In this document: one piece after another, positions 13,466-20,787 of the stretch
Numbering within the stretch: position 1 is the first letter of the stretch
Layout: every line of letters begins with the position of its first letter
Assembly: GCA_900772565.1 (NCBI GenBank)
Contig: CAAHET010000159.1
Coordinates: 1 to 23,232 of the forward strand
Direction: 5' to 3'
Origin: an uncultured Faecalibacterium sp.
Lineage (GTDB): Bacteria > Bacillota > Clostridia > Oscillospirales > Ruminococcaceae
Length of the DNA stretch: 23,232 nucleotides
Notes under the pieces: generated by a model
What the model saw: the letters and a program-made list of their open reading frames with translations, nothing else
The model's database searches: none
Told to the model about the DNA's origin: nothing
Translations under genes and position numbers: made by a program

Positions 13466-14458
13466 ATGCCGCGTAACTTGGTTTTATTTGATCTGGAATG
13501 GAACATCGGCTACCAGCCGTATACCTTTAACTACCATGGGGTGCAGCAGACCCTGCGGGGCGAGATCGTGGAGATCGGCGCCGTAAAGATCGATGAGGAC
13601 GCCAACGTGCTGGACACCTTTTCCATCCATCTGCGCCCCCGCATCTTCCGCAAATTGCAGCACCACATCGCCAAGGTGACCGGCCTGACGCAGGCAGATC
13701 TGGACAAGGGCGAGCCCATCGTGCAGGGACTGCGCCGCTTTATGCAGTGGTGCGGCCCGGACGCCGAGTTTGCCGAGTGGGGTCTGGACGATGTGCCGGT
13801 GCTCAAGCAGAACCTGTTCCTGTGCAATCTGGACGAGTCCAAGCCCACCGTGTGGTACGACCTGCAGCAGGTCTTTCTGCGGGAGCATCCCCGCAAGGAG
13901 GGCGAGGGTATGACTCTGGAAAGCGTGGTCACCCGCATGGGCATCCCCATGGAGCGTCCCTTCCACGATGCACTTTCCGATACGCTGTACACCGCCGATG
14001 TCTGCCGCCTGCTGGATCTGCGCGCCGGGCTTGCCGCCTACCCCACCGAGGACGAGGCCCTGCGCCAGAGCCTGTGCCAGACCCCCGGCGACTACCGGGA
14101 CTTTACGGTGTTCCACGGCTATGTGGAGCAGTACGCATGGCGGGCTGACCCCAAGATCAGCCAGATGCCCTGCCCGGAGTGCGGCACCACCCTGCAGCCG
14201 GACGAGCTCTGGCTGAAAAAGGGCAGCAACAGCTGGTACACCCTGTGCCAGTGCCCCCGCTGCGCCGGCAGCGGCAACGCCGCCGGACAGGGCGTGTTCC
14301 AGCGGTACAAGCTGTCCCGCCGGGATGGCCTGCACTGGAGCTTTGCCCGCTGCGCCCAGATGCCGGACGTCGAAAGCCTTGCCCGCTGGGAAAAACTGCG
14401 CACCGCCCAGCTGGAGCGAATGCGCGCCAAGGCCGAAAAGCAGGCTGCGGAAAAATAA
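13466..14458 (+). CDS. DEDDh-type 3'-5' exonuclease with C-terminal zinc ribbon
   Basis: This is a 330-residue protein. The N-terminal half is a DEDDh (DnaQ-like) exonuclease domain: FDLEWN supplies Asp9 and Glu11, EIVEIGAVKID follows, WGLDDVPVL supplies Asp108/Asp109, and FHDALSD supplies His167 and Asp172. It resembles the KapD/Sti1-type group acting on RNA or single-stranded DNA ends. After residue 200 comes a module with two Cys pairs, CPEC (236, 239) and CPRC (263, 266), a probable zinc ribbon for substrate binding. The C-terminus is a basic Ala/Lys helix (EKLRTAQLERMRAKAEKQ). The ribosome site AGAGGA lies within the end of the preceding HAD gene, consistent with co-translation. No clear terminator follows. 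Confidence 0.88.
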   Translation: MPRNLVLFDLEWNIGYQPYTFNYHGVQQTLRGEIVEIGAVKIDEDANVLDTFSIHLRPRIFRKLQHHIAKVTGLTQADLDKGEPIVQGLRRFMQWCGPDAEFAEWGLDDVPVLKQNLFLCNLDESKPTVWYDLQQVFLREHPRKEGEGMTLESVVTRMGIPMERPFHDALSDTLYTADVCRLLDLRAGLAAYPTEDEALRQSLCQTPGDYRDFTVFHGYVEQYAWRADPKISQMPCPECGTTLQPDELWLKKGSNSWYTLCQCPRCAGSGNAAGQGVFQRYKLSRRDGLHWSFARCAQMPDVESLARWEKLRTAQLERMRAKAEKQAAEK

Positions 14459-14557
14459 AAGCAGGAAAATCCCCTTCCGTTTCGTAGTATAGATAGCAGA
14501 GCACAGAACGTGTCGAAAAATGCACACTCTGTTCACGGCTCTGTCATAGAGAATGGA

Positions 14558-14563
14558 TATACT
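14558..14563 (+). promoter_or_regulatory. Possible -10 element before the VTT-domain gene
   Basis: TATACT lies 66 bases before the ATG at 14629. The best -35-like sequence, TTCACG (14532-14537), is 20 bases away, which is too far for a good promoter. The gene may also be read from the upstream operon, since no terminator is seen in 14459-14628. Confidence 0.35.
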
Positions 14564-14628
14564 AAGCATAATGCGGCCTGCCCGGGAACGCCCCGGCACC
14601 GGCTGCACAGAAAGGGATCGGACACAGG

Positions 14629-15231
14629 ATGCAAACCACACTGATGAGCTGGATACACCAGCTTGGAACACTGGAATACTGGGAAGCGCTGCTGGCGGGC
14701 TTTGAGGGGCTTGGCCCCCTTGTGCCCATTCTGCTGGCGATGGTGGAGTCCTTTTTTCCACCGCTGCCGCTCATCGCCATTGTGGCACTGAATGTGGCCG
14801 CGCACGGCGGTCTGCTAGGCTTTTTGTACAGCTGGGCAGGCGTGGCGCTGGGCGGCACCATCATGTTTTTGTTCTGGCGGCGGCTCATCAAGCGCTTTTT
14901 CTGGAGGGTAGCCAGCCGCTCCCCCAAGCTGGAAAAGGCGCAGCAGTGGGTGAACTGCTTCGACACCTCTTCCCTGTTCATGCTGTCGCTGCTGCCCTTC
15001 ACCCCTACCTCCTTCATGCACTTTGCCTTCGGGATGTCGGACTTTGACGAAAAGCGCTACCTGCGCACCGTCCTTTTGGGCAAGGGACTGATGGTGGCCA
15101 TGATGGCCGTCTTTGGGCAGTCGCTGGTCAGCTCCCTGAAAAACCCGGTTTACCTTGTGCTCTCAGTTTTGCTGTGGGGCGGGATGTACTGGGTAAGCAA
15201 AAAGTTCTGCCGGAAGCATCATCTGGAATAA
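14629..15231 (+). CDS. VTT-domain (DedA/TVP38-like) membrane protein
   Basis: This 200-residue integral membrane protein has about five hydrophobic segments: residues about 25-50 (GPLVPILLAMVESFFPPLPL), 50-85, 117-140, 145-168 and 170-192. The first holds a conserved E-S-F-(F/I)-P-(P/V)-(L/I)-P motif, ESFFPPLPLIAIVALN. A later loop has GTIMFLFWRR and PFTPTSFMHFAFG, corresponding to the family's 'R..P..p....ag' element. DedA/VTT proteins have been linked to lipid scrambling and membrane homeostasis. An AAAGGGA lies 11 bases before the ATG. It stands alone ahead of a bidirectional terminator. Confidence 0.85.
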   Translation: MQTTLMSWIHQLGTLEYWEALLAGFEGLGPLVPILLAMVESFFPPLPLIAIVALNVAAHGGLLGFLYSWAGVALGGTIMFLFWRRLIKRFFWRVASRSPKLEKAQQWVNCFDTSSLFMLSLLPFTPTSFMHFAFGMSDFDEKRYLRTVLLGKGLMVAMMAVFGQSLVSSLKNPVYLVLSVLLWGGMYWVSKKFCRKHHLE

Positions 15232-15249
15232 TTGATTCCCCTATAAAGC

Positions 15250-15296
15250 AAAAAACTATCTGCAAAGCCCGGAGGGCAGATGCAGATAGTTTTTTT
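15250..15296. terminator. Bidirectional terminator between the VTT-domain gene and the MoxR operon
   Basis: AAAAAACTATCTGCA (15250-15264) is complementary to TGCAGATAGTTTTTT (15281-15295) across a 16-base loop, with a longer T-run on the right. It can terminate the + strand gene ending at 15231 and the minus-strand operon ending at 15305. Confidence 0.9.
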
Positions 15297-15304
15297 GTTT
15301 CGGC

Positions 15305-16843
15305 TTATACGCTGCCGTGGCGGCGCTGCTCGGCGGCAAGCTCCTGTTGCAAAGCAGCCTTGCGGTGATCCAGCAGCAGATCCTTGTTGTACTTGAAATA
15401 CCGATCACAGCCGTTCTCGGTGAGGAACTGGTGGGAGGCGGGGTTCACCGTGAGCTCGGTGACGAACACCACCATCTCCTGACTTTCCGCAAAGGCCTGC
15501 TCCATAAAGTCGAAGGCGGCTTCCAGCGCAGCGGCGGCGGTCTTTTGGGCGGCCTCACGCTGGTCTGCAAGCGCACGGAACTGACCGCGCAGCAGGTCAA
15601 AGGCCTCCTGCGTACCGGCGGCGTTGGCGCGGCGCAGCTCCCCTTCCCACTGGTGCAGCGCGGCCTGCACCTGCAAGCGGTTGGTCAGCTCTGCCTTGCC
15701 TAGCAGCCCGGCATCACGCTTTTGCTGGGTCTCGGCCTCGTAGTCCTTGATCTGCTGGCTGAACAGCTCTGCGGAGCCGTCCGGGATATCCTCCGGCAGG
15801 GTTGCCAGCGCCTTTTTGGTCTCCCGCAAAAAGGCGTAGCAGGCATCGGCCACGGCATCCGCCTGCAAGGAGGTGGTAAAGCGGGTGTCCAGCCCCGCCA
15901 GCAGCAGACTGACAAGGCTGAGCCGCTCGTCAAAGGGAGCTTGCAGCAGCCGTGCGAACACGGCGGGCTTTGCCTGCCCGGCAAGAATCTCCTCCACGCC
16001 GTAGTCGTCCCGGTACTTATAGTACAGATCCAGATAGGCCGAGAAATCCTCGGCGATCTTCGGGTGCTGGATATACTCCCGGATCAGTTCCTCGTCTGCC
16101 TGCAAGCCCAGTGCTTCGTAGGTGTCCAGCAGATTGGAAAGATCCTCCCAGCCGCGGGCGGTGACGAACTGGGTGCCGTCCACGTCCGCGTTGATCTGGT
16201 AGAAGTTCTGGGGATGCAGTTCCAGATAGCTCAGGATGGCGCTGTGGATATGGGCAGCGCGGGCGTAGTCCTTCCACACCGGCAGATCCGGCTCGATGTC
16301 CATGCGGCGCACGCGGTCAAGGGTCACGATGTCAAAATCCCGGACGGATTTGTTGTACTCCGGCGGGTTGCCTGCCGCCACGATGACCCAGCCCGCAGGC
16401 ACAGCCTGATTGCCAAAGGTCTTGCACTGCAAGAATTGCAGCATGGTGGGGGCAAGCGTCTCGGACACGCAGTTGATCTCGTCGATGAACAGAATGCCCT
16501 CCGAAAGGCCGGTGGCCTCCATTTTGGCATAGATGCTGGCGATGATCTCGCTCATGGTGTACTCGGTCACCGACACGTCCTTATCGCCGTAGTGGCGCTG
16601 CCGGATAAAGGGCAGACCCACGGCGCTCTGCCGGGTGTGGTGGGTGATGGTGTAGGCCACCAGCGCCACCCCGCACTCCCGGGCCACCTGCTCCATCACC
16701 TGCGTTTTGCCAATGCCCGGAGGGCCCATCAGCAAAATGGGACGCTGCCGGATGGCGGGAATGGCGTATTCGCCCAGCGCATCCTTGGCAAGGTAGGCTT
16801 TTACGGTATGTTCGATCTCTTCCTTGGCACGTTTGATATTCAT
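15305..16843 (-). CDS. MoxR-type AAA+ ATPase
   Basis: This 512-residue cytoplasmic ATPase has Walker A GPPGIGKT (residues 40-47), Walker B ILFIDEIN (near 115-122), sensor 1 VIVAAGNPPEYN (near 155) and an arginine-finger region LDRVRRMDIEPD (near 177-188). The order and spacing are those of MoxR proteins, hexameric ATPases that act with VWA-domain partners in protein remodelling or metal insertion. The ATPase core ends near residue 300. The remaining 210 residues are mostly helical and Ala/Glu/Gln-rich, which is longer than the ~320-residue minimal MoxR, and may carry partner specificity. The gene follows the VWA gene by 18 bases; GAGGGGG stands 8 bases before the ATG. It is the last gene of the LRR-VWA-MoxR operon. 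Confidence 0.93.
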   Translation of the reverse strand: MNIKRAKEEIEHTVKAYLAKDALGEYAIPAIRQRPILLMGPPGIGKTQVMEQVARECGVALVAYTITHHTRQSAVGLPFIRQRHYGDKDVSVTEYTMSEIIASIYAKMEATGLSEGILFIDEINCVSETLAPTMLQFLQCKTFGNQAVPAGWVIVAAGNPPEYNKSVRDFDIVTLDRVRRMDIEPDLPVWKDYARAAHIHSAILSYLELHPQNFYQINADVDGTQFVTARGWEDLSNLLDTYEALGLQADEELIREYIQHPKIAEDFSAYLDLYYKYRDDYGVEEILAGQAKPAVFARLLQAPFDERLSLVSLLLAGLDTRFTTSLQADAVADACYAFLRETKKALATLPEDIPDGSAELFSQQIKDYEAETQQKRDAGLLGKAELTNRLQVQAALHQWEGELRRANAAGTQEAFDLLRGQFRALADQREAAQKTAAAALEAAFDFMEQAFAESQEMVVFVTELTVNPASHQFLTENGCDRYFKYNKDLLLDHRKAALQQELAAEQRRHGSV

Positions 16844-16861
16844 AATATTTTCCCCCTCTTG

Positions 16862-18292
16862 TCAGGAGTTGTTCAGCTCGCGGTACAAGTCGTCCTCCTC
16901 GGCCAGAGCGTCCGCAAGGGCGCTGGTCGGGCGGGCTGCCGCACCGGTAAATTCTTCTTCATCCAGTACCACCTTCATCGCCCACGGCGGCACGTTGGCA
17001 TCATCGAACCGCTCCCCCAAAAACAGGAAGGCGGTATCGTAGCCGGGACGCCGCGCCGGGTAGGTGCCCATGCCGTCGGTGAAGTACAGCAGACCGCGCA
17101 GGTTCGAAAACTTCTTTTCGGCGCAGAGCTGGTTCACATATTCAAAGGCTGGGCGGAAGTCCGTTCCGCCTCCGCCCCGCAGCTCAAAGTGGTTCATGGC
17201 GTGGATGAGTTCGTCCTCGTTGCGGATGAGGATATCCTGCCGCACAGCGTTGTCGGCCTGAATCAGGTGCAGGTTCATGCGGTGGAAAAAGTTCTCCCGC
17301 CCTTTCAGCAGGGTGTAGGTCTCGGCCAGAAAAGCTCGCACCAGCTCACCGGAGGTGGAGTAGCTGGTATCAATGACCAGCGCCAGCTCCTCGATCTTTT
17401 TGCTCTCCCGGCTTTCCAGCGGCTCAATGAGGGGCAGGTTGCCGTACACCGAAAGGCCGTAAGTGTAAAAGTTCAGGTCAAACTCGTCCGGGTCCAGCTT
17501 TACTTCCTCGCGCAGGACGCAGAACCGGCGCAGAAAGTCCTTGTAGCTGCGGCGGCTGCGGTTGGCGGCCTTCACCTGCTGCTTCAGCGCATCGGTGCCC
17601 TCGCCCGCCTCCTTGTCCCGCAGGTCCAGCTCGGTCTGCATCCGTTCTCCGATCTTCTGCCACGTTTTCTGCGGCAGAGGGGTGGGCATCTGCTGGGGTT
17701 GCTCCGGGGCATCCTTCGGCCACAGGCGGTGGTCATCGGTGACGAACTCCCGTTCCAGCTGCCGCAGCACGCCGGGCGTCTGCCGGGTGAGCCAGCGGTA
17801 CACCGGGGCTGCCGCCACCACCTTTTCCTCGGCGGTGATCTGCCGGTAGGCGTTCTGCCGCACATAGGTCAGCGGACGCATCACGCTTTTGCGCTGTAAG
17901 CTGTCGATGACATTTTCCACCGCGATATCGCACGCAAGGCTCCACAGCTGCGGCTCCCGGCGTCCCTTCAGCCACAAATGCCGGAACACGCAGTGGAAGA
18001 TGGTGTGCAAATACAACCGGTTAAGATATTTCGGGTTCTCCTGATAGAGCTGCAGCAGGCGCTGCGGCTGGTAATACAGGGTCTGCCCGTCCGTAGCCAG
18101 CACCCGGCAGCGCTCGTCCGGGGCGGGGGTCAGGGCGCTGAGTGCCATATCCAGAAACCGGAAGTCCAGATACAGCCCGCTGCGCACCACCGCCAGCACC
18201 TCGCCGCCCATGCGCGCCTGCCACTCCTCGTGGGTCTCCGGCCGCTGGGACTGGAAAGGCTTGCGGGGGTCGAAAAATTTTTCCTTTGGCAA
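16862..18292 (-). CDS. VWA-domain protein with degenerate metallopeptidase-like (DUF2201) domain
   Basis: This protein of about 476 residues is the partner of the adjacent MoxR ATPase. The N-terminal region (about 15-230) resembles the DUF2201 metallopeptidase-like domain. The zinc motif reads HTIFHCVFRH (His96, His100, His105), followed by LWSLACDIAVENVI. The catalytic Glu of HExxH is replaced by Thr, so peptidase activity is unlikely. The C-terminal von Willebrand A domain has an intact MIDAS: DTSYS (Asp308), the Thr in GGGGTDFRP and YFTDGMG. No ATG occurs near the start. I chose TTG 18292 because AGAGG (18307-18303) stands 10 bases upstream. The alternative is TTG 18310, which overlaps the LRR gene stop as TTGA but lacks a ribosome site. 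It is cytoplasmic, with no signal peptide. Confidence 0.87.
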   Translation of the reverse strand: MPKEKFFDPRKPFQSQRPETHEEWQARMGGEVLAVVRSGLYLDFRFLDMALSALTPAPDERCRVLATDGQTLYYQPQRLLQLYQENPKYLNRLYLHTIFHCVFRHLWLKGRREPQLWSLACDIAVENVIDSLQRKSVMRPLTYVRQNAYRQITAEEKVVAAAPVYRWLTRQTPGVLRQLEREFVTDDHRLWPKDAPEQPQQMPTPLPQKTWQKIGERMQTELDLRDKEAGEGTDALKQQVKAANRSRRSYKDFLRRFCVLREEVKLDPDEFDLNFYTYGLSVYGNLPLIEPLESRESKKIEELALVIDTSYSTSGELVRAFLAETYTLLKGRENFFHRMNLHLIQADNAVRQDILIRNEDELIHAMNHFELRGGGGTDFRPAFEYVNQLCAEKKFSNLRGLLYFTDGMGTYPARRPGYDTAFLFLGERFDDANVPPWAMKVVLDEEEFTGAAARPTSALADALAEEDDLYRELNNS

Positions 18293-18306
18293 CGTGTGGT
18301 CACCTC

Positions 18307-19407
18307 TCAAAAATCAAAATCGTACCGCTGTTTTTTTTGCTGGGGGGCATATTTTTTGTGCTCCGCGTCTGCCAGCAGGGCGGCAGCGGCGGCGTTCTCC
18401 GCCTTGGCGGCAAGGGCGGCGGCGGACGCAAAGGCGGCTTTATCCAGCACGTCCAGCGCCAGCAGGGCGCGGATGCTGTCGGTGTCCTGCGCCTTTAAAA
18501 GGCGGGCGAACACCCGGTCGGTGTTGGCTGTCAGGAATGCCCGGTAGTGCCCGGCGGCGGCTTCGGTCAGCTGCCACGGATACCGCAGGCGGGCAAAGCA
18601 GAGCATGGCCATAATGGCAGCGTCATCGGCATCGTGCCCCTGCGGGAAGATGGCGTCATATTCTGCGGGGAGGAATTTATTGTCGAGAAAACACTGCCGG
18701 TAATGGTATCCCTGCCCGGAAAAGGTGTGCAGCAGGATGTGGGCGGGGGTCTCCTCGATATCCTCCCAGTAGGCGGGGTACCACAGCGCCGCCAGCGGCG
18801 CGGCGACATCGGCGGGCCAGAACTGCGCCTGCACCGCCTCGGTGATGTTGTTCACCAGTGCAAACAGCCCGGTGGGCTGCTCCGGTGCGGCCTGCACCCG
18901 CAGGGTTTCCAGCGCAAAGCAGTTCAGAAACACATCGCTGCCCACAGTCAGGCTGCTGCTGCCTACCGTGAGCAGACGCAGGCTGCGGCAGTTGTAAAAG
19001 GCACAGCTGCCGATAACCTGTACGCTGTCCGGCAGGGTGACTTCCTCCAGAAAGCTGCCGCACACCGGGTGCAGTTCCTCTTCGTCCGCAGCCGGGGCGT
19101 CAAGGTCAAAATCGTATCGGCGGGCGGGCTTTTGCTCCACCGCCTGCCCGAATGCCCGGGTCAGCCGTACCGCGCCGTCCGCGCCTACCGCGTAGCGGCA
19201 GAGGGCATCCGGTGCAGGCAGGCTGCGGGGCTTTTCGGAAAAGCAGTAGTCGCCCAGCTCGGTCAAAGCAAGACTGCCGCCCTCCGGGGCAGGCAGCGTG
19301 CTCGGCAGCGTCACACAGGGCGCTGTGCCGTACACCCGCACCAGCCGTGCCGTCTGTGCCGAAAGGGGCAAGATATCCAATATCAGTTCGTTTGCCTGTT
19401 CCACCAT
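18307..19407 (-). CDS. Leucine-rich-repeat protein of the MoxR/VWA operon
   Basis: This acidic, Ala-rich soluble protein of 366 residues has no signal peptide. Residues about 113-165 carry BspA-type LRR units: FLEEVTLPDSVQVIGSCAFY, then NCRSLRLLTVGSSSL and VGSDVFLNCFALETLRV. The second half is predicted helical, containing a low-complexity Ala-rich segment near 325-350. The pentapeptide RYDFD occurs twice, in ARRYDFDLDAPAADEEE (near residue 97) and at the extreme C-terminus (QRYDFDF). As first gene of the operon it has its own promoter and GAGGT 6 bases before the ATG. Its end touches the VWA gene. It is probably the substrate or targeting partner of the MoxR/VWA pair; that role is inferred from operon position only. 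Confidence 0.82.
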   Translation of the reverse strand: MVEQANELILDILPLSAQTARLVRVYGTAPCVTLPSTLPAPEGGSLALTELGDYCFSEKPRSLPAPDALCRYAVGADGAVRLTRAFGQAVEQKPARRYDFDLDAPAADEEELHPVCGSFLEEVTLPDSVQVIGSCAFYNCRSLRLLTVGSSSLTVGSDVFLNCFALETLRVQAAPEQPTGLFALVNNITEAVQAQFWPADVAAPLAALWYPAYWEDIEETPAHILLHTFSGQGYHYRQCFLDNKFLPAEYDAIFPQGHDADDAAIMAMLCFARLRYPWQLTEAAAGHYRAFLTANTDRVFARLLKAQDTDSIRALLALDVLDKAAFASAAALAAKAENAAAAALLADAEHKKYAPQQKKQRYDFDF

Positions 19408-19443
19408 GCTGCGACCTCGTTTTTTGCATTGTATTCAGCTTTC

Positions 19444-19473
19444 AGTATACCGCGAACAGGGGGTGATTGTCCA
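19444..19473 (-). promoter_or_regulatory. Promoter of the LRR-VWA-MoxR operon
   Basis: On the minus strand, TGGACA (19473-19468) and TATACT (19449-19444) have an 18-base spacer. Transcription should start near 19437, 30 bases before the LRR gene ATG. The rest of the 19408-19682 gap holds the tatC terminator and no gene. Confidence 0.65.
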
Positions 19474-19611
19474 GTGCGGAGAAAGATTTGAAATGCCCGC
19501 CGCTTGTACTTTGGGCATATTCAGCGGAAATTCTATTTAAAATTTCTGTACCCCATTTTCACGGGAAGGGGCGTAGAGGAAAACGGCATTTGCTGCACGT
19601 CATCCATTACA

Positions 19612-19648
19612 CAAAAAAGCCGCCACACCATGCGGTGCAGCGGCTTTT
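19612..19648 (-). terminator. Intrinsic terminator of the tat operon
   Basis: AAAAGCCGC (19615-19623) pairs with GCGGCTTTT (19640-19648), with an inner CACC/GGTG stem. Read on the minus strand it ends in a T-tract (TTTTTTG). It lies 35 bases after the tatC stop. Confidence 0.85.
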
Positions 19649-19682
19649 GATTCAGTTGATGAAAACCGGAACGGAAGCGGGA

Positions 19683-20486
19683 TCAGTCCGCGCTCTCCTC
19701 TTCTTCCTCGTTCTCGTCATCCTCGTCCGTATTGCGCGGCTTATAGAAGATGCCGCTCAGGAAGATGCTGACAAAGTACAGCAGCACCATGGGGCCAGCC
19801 ACCATGCACTGGGACACGATGTCCGGCGGGGTGACCACAGCGGCGATGAAGAAGATGACCACGATGGCTACGCCGCGCACCTGTTTGAGGATCTGCGGGT
19901 TGATGATGCCCATCTTGGAAAGGATGATGGTGATCAGCGGCATCTCAAACACACAGCCAAAGATGATGAACATGGTCAGGCAGAGGTTGACGTAACTTTC
20001 GATACTGGTGGTGGTCTGGATGTACTCTGCACCTTCGATGCCAGTGCTGAGGAAACGCAGCATAAACGGCATCATGAGCTTATAGGCGAACAGCACGCCC
20101 ACGCAGAACAGGATCAGACCCAGCAGCATGACCAGCTTGAAAAAGGTGCTCTCGCTCTTTTTCAGGCCCGGCTTTGCAAAGGCGTAGATGTTGTAAAAGG
20201 CCACAGGCACCGTTACCACCACACCGGCCAGAATGGACACCCGGAAATACTGCATCAGTTTTTCCTGCGGGGCAATGGACACGAACTGGTAATAGTCGCG
20301 GCCCATGGCGGTAAGCAGATCGATCAGACGGTCTGCATACGCCAGCGAGACCACCACGCCCACCACAAACACCACCGCGCAGATGATGAGCCGGTTCCGC
20401 AGTTCTTTCAGATGGCCGGTCAGCGTCATGCTGCCGTCCTCTGCCATGACTTCGGCTTTCTTTTTGCGCTTTTTGTTTGTAGCCAC
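19683..20486 (-). CDS. tatC: Sec-independent protein translocase TatC
   Basis: This is a 267-residue membrane protein with six predicted helices. It has the TatC N-terminal hallmark GHLKELRNRLI (near residue 24-34), which reads twin-arginine signals, a FAKPGLKKSE segment before TM3, and the PPDIVSQ region with a Pro pair before TM6. A basic N-terminal stretch (NKKRKKK) and a long acidic C-terminal tail (DEDDENEEEEESAD) flank the core. The start is GTG, preceded by GAGGAG with a 5-base gap, and the tatA stop lies 2 bases upstream. TatC with TatA/TatB moves folded proteins across the membrane. The likely passenger visible here is the alkaline phosphatase. Confidence 0.97.
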   Translation of the reverse strand: MATNKKRKKKAEVMAEDGSMTLTGHLKELRNRLIICAVVFVVGVVVSLAYADRLIDLLTAMGRDYYQFVSIAPQEKLMQYFRVSILAGVVVTVPVAFYNIYAFAKPGLKKSESTFFKLVMLLGLILFCVGVLFAYKLMMPFMLRFLSTGIEGAEYIQTTTSIESYVNLCLTMFIIFGCVFEMPLITIILSKMGIINPQILKQVRGVAIVVIFFIAAVVTPPDIVSQCMVAGPMVLLYFVSIFLSGIFYKPRNTDEDDENEEEEESAD

Positions 20487-20488
20487 AA

Positions 20489-20686
20489 TTACTCCTCGTC
20501 TTCGTCCTTCTTATCAGCCTTCTTCACGGTCTCCTCGGACTCCGCAGCGTCCTCGTCCTCCATGCCCTTCTTGAAGCCATTGATGGTCTTACCGAACATC
20601 TTGCCCAGCTTCGGCAGGTTCTTGGGTCCGAAGATCAGCAGAACGACAACCAGAATGATCAGCAGCTCATTAGTACCAATACGCAT
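20489..20686 (-). CDS. tatA: Tat translocase pore-forming subunit TatA
   Basis: This 65-residue protein has one N-terminal membrane helix (ELLIILVVVLLIFGPKNLP), a hinge, and an amphipathic helix with GKMFGKTINGFKKGMED, the typical TatA 'G..ikgFKkG' stretch. An acidic and charged tail follows. Its length is normal for TatA. The ATG at 20686 is set by AGGAG 9 bases upstream; the frame stays open further upstream, but the residues there are not TatA-like. It is 2 bases from tatC and 101 bases from the TatB-like gene. Confidence 0.96.
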   Translation of the reverse strand: MRIGTNELLIILVVVLLIFGPKNLPKLGKMFGKTINGFKKGMEDEDAAESEETVKKADKKDEDEE

Positions 20687-20787
20687 AATAAATATCTCCT
20701 TTTTCTTGCCGCGCCGCGTGGCGGGCGTATTACAGAATGTATCTGGCAACCGCGGGCGCGGGTGCATCCATAAATAAGTAGGGGCGC

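Noticed and set aside
14459..14628. Terminator or small gene after the exonuclease
   Set aside because: Only a weak short stem (GGAA/TTCC) and no open frame with a ribosome site could be found.
15722..17899. A 725-codon + strand open frame opposite the MoxR and VWA genes
   Set aside because: It runs across two real genes and their junction, without a ribosome site or domain; a product of GC-biased third positions.
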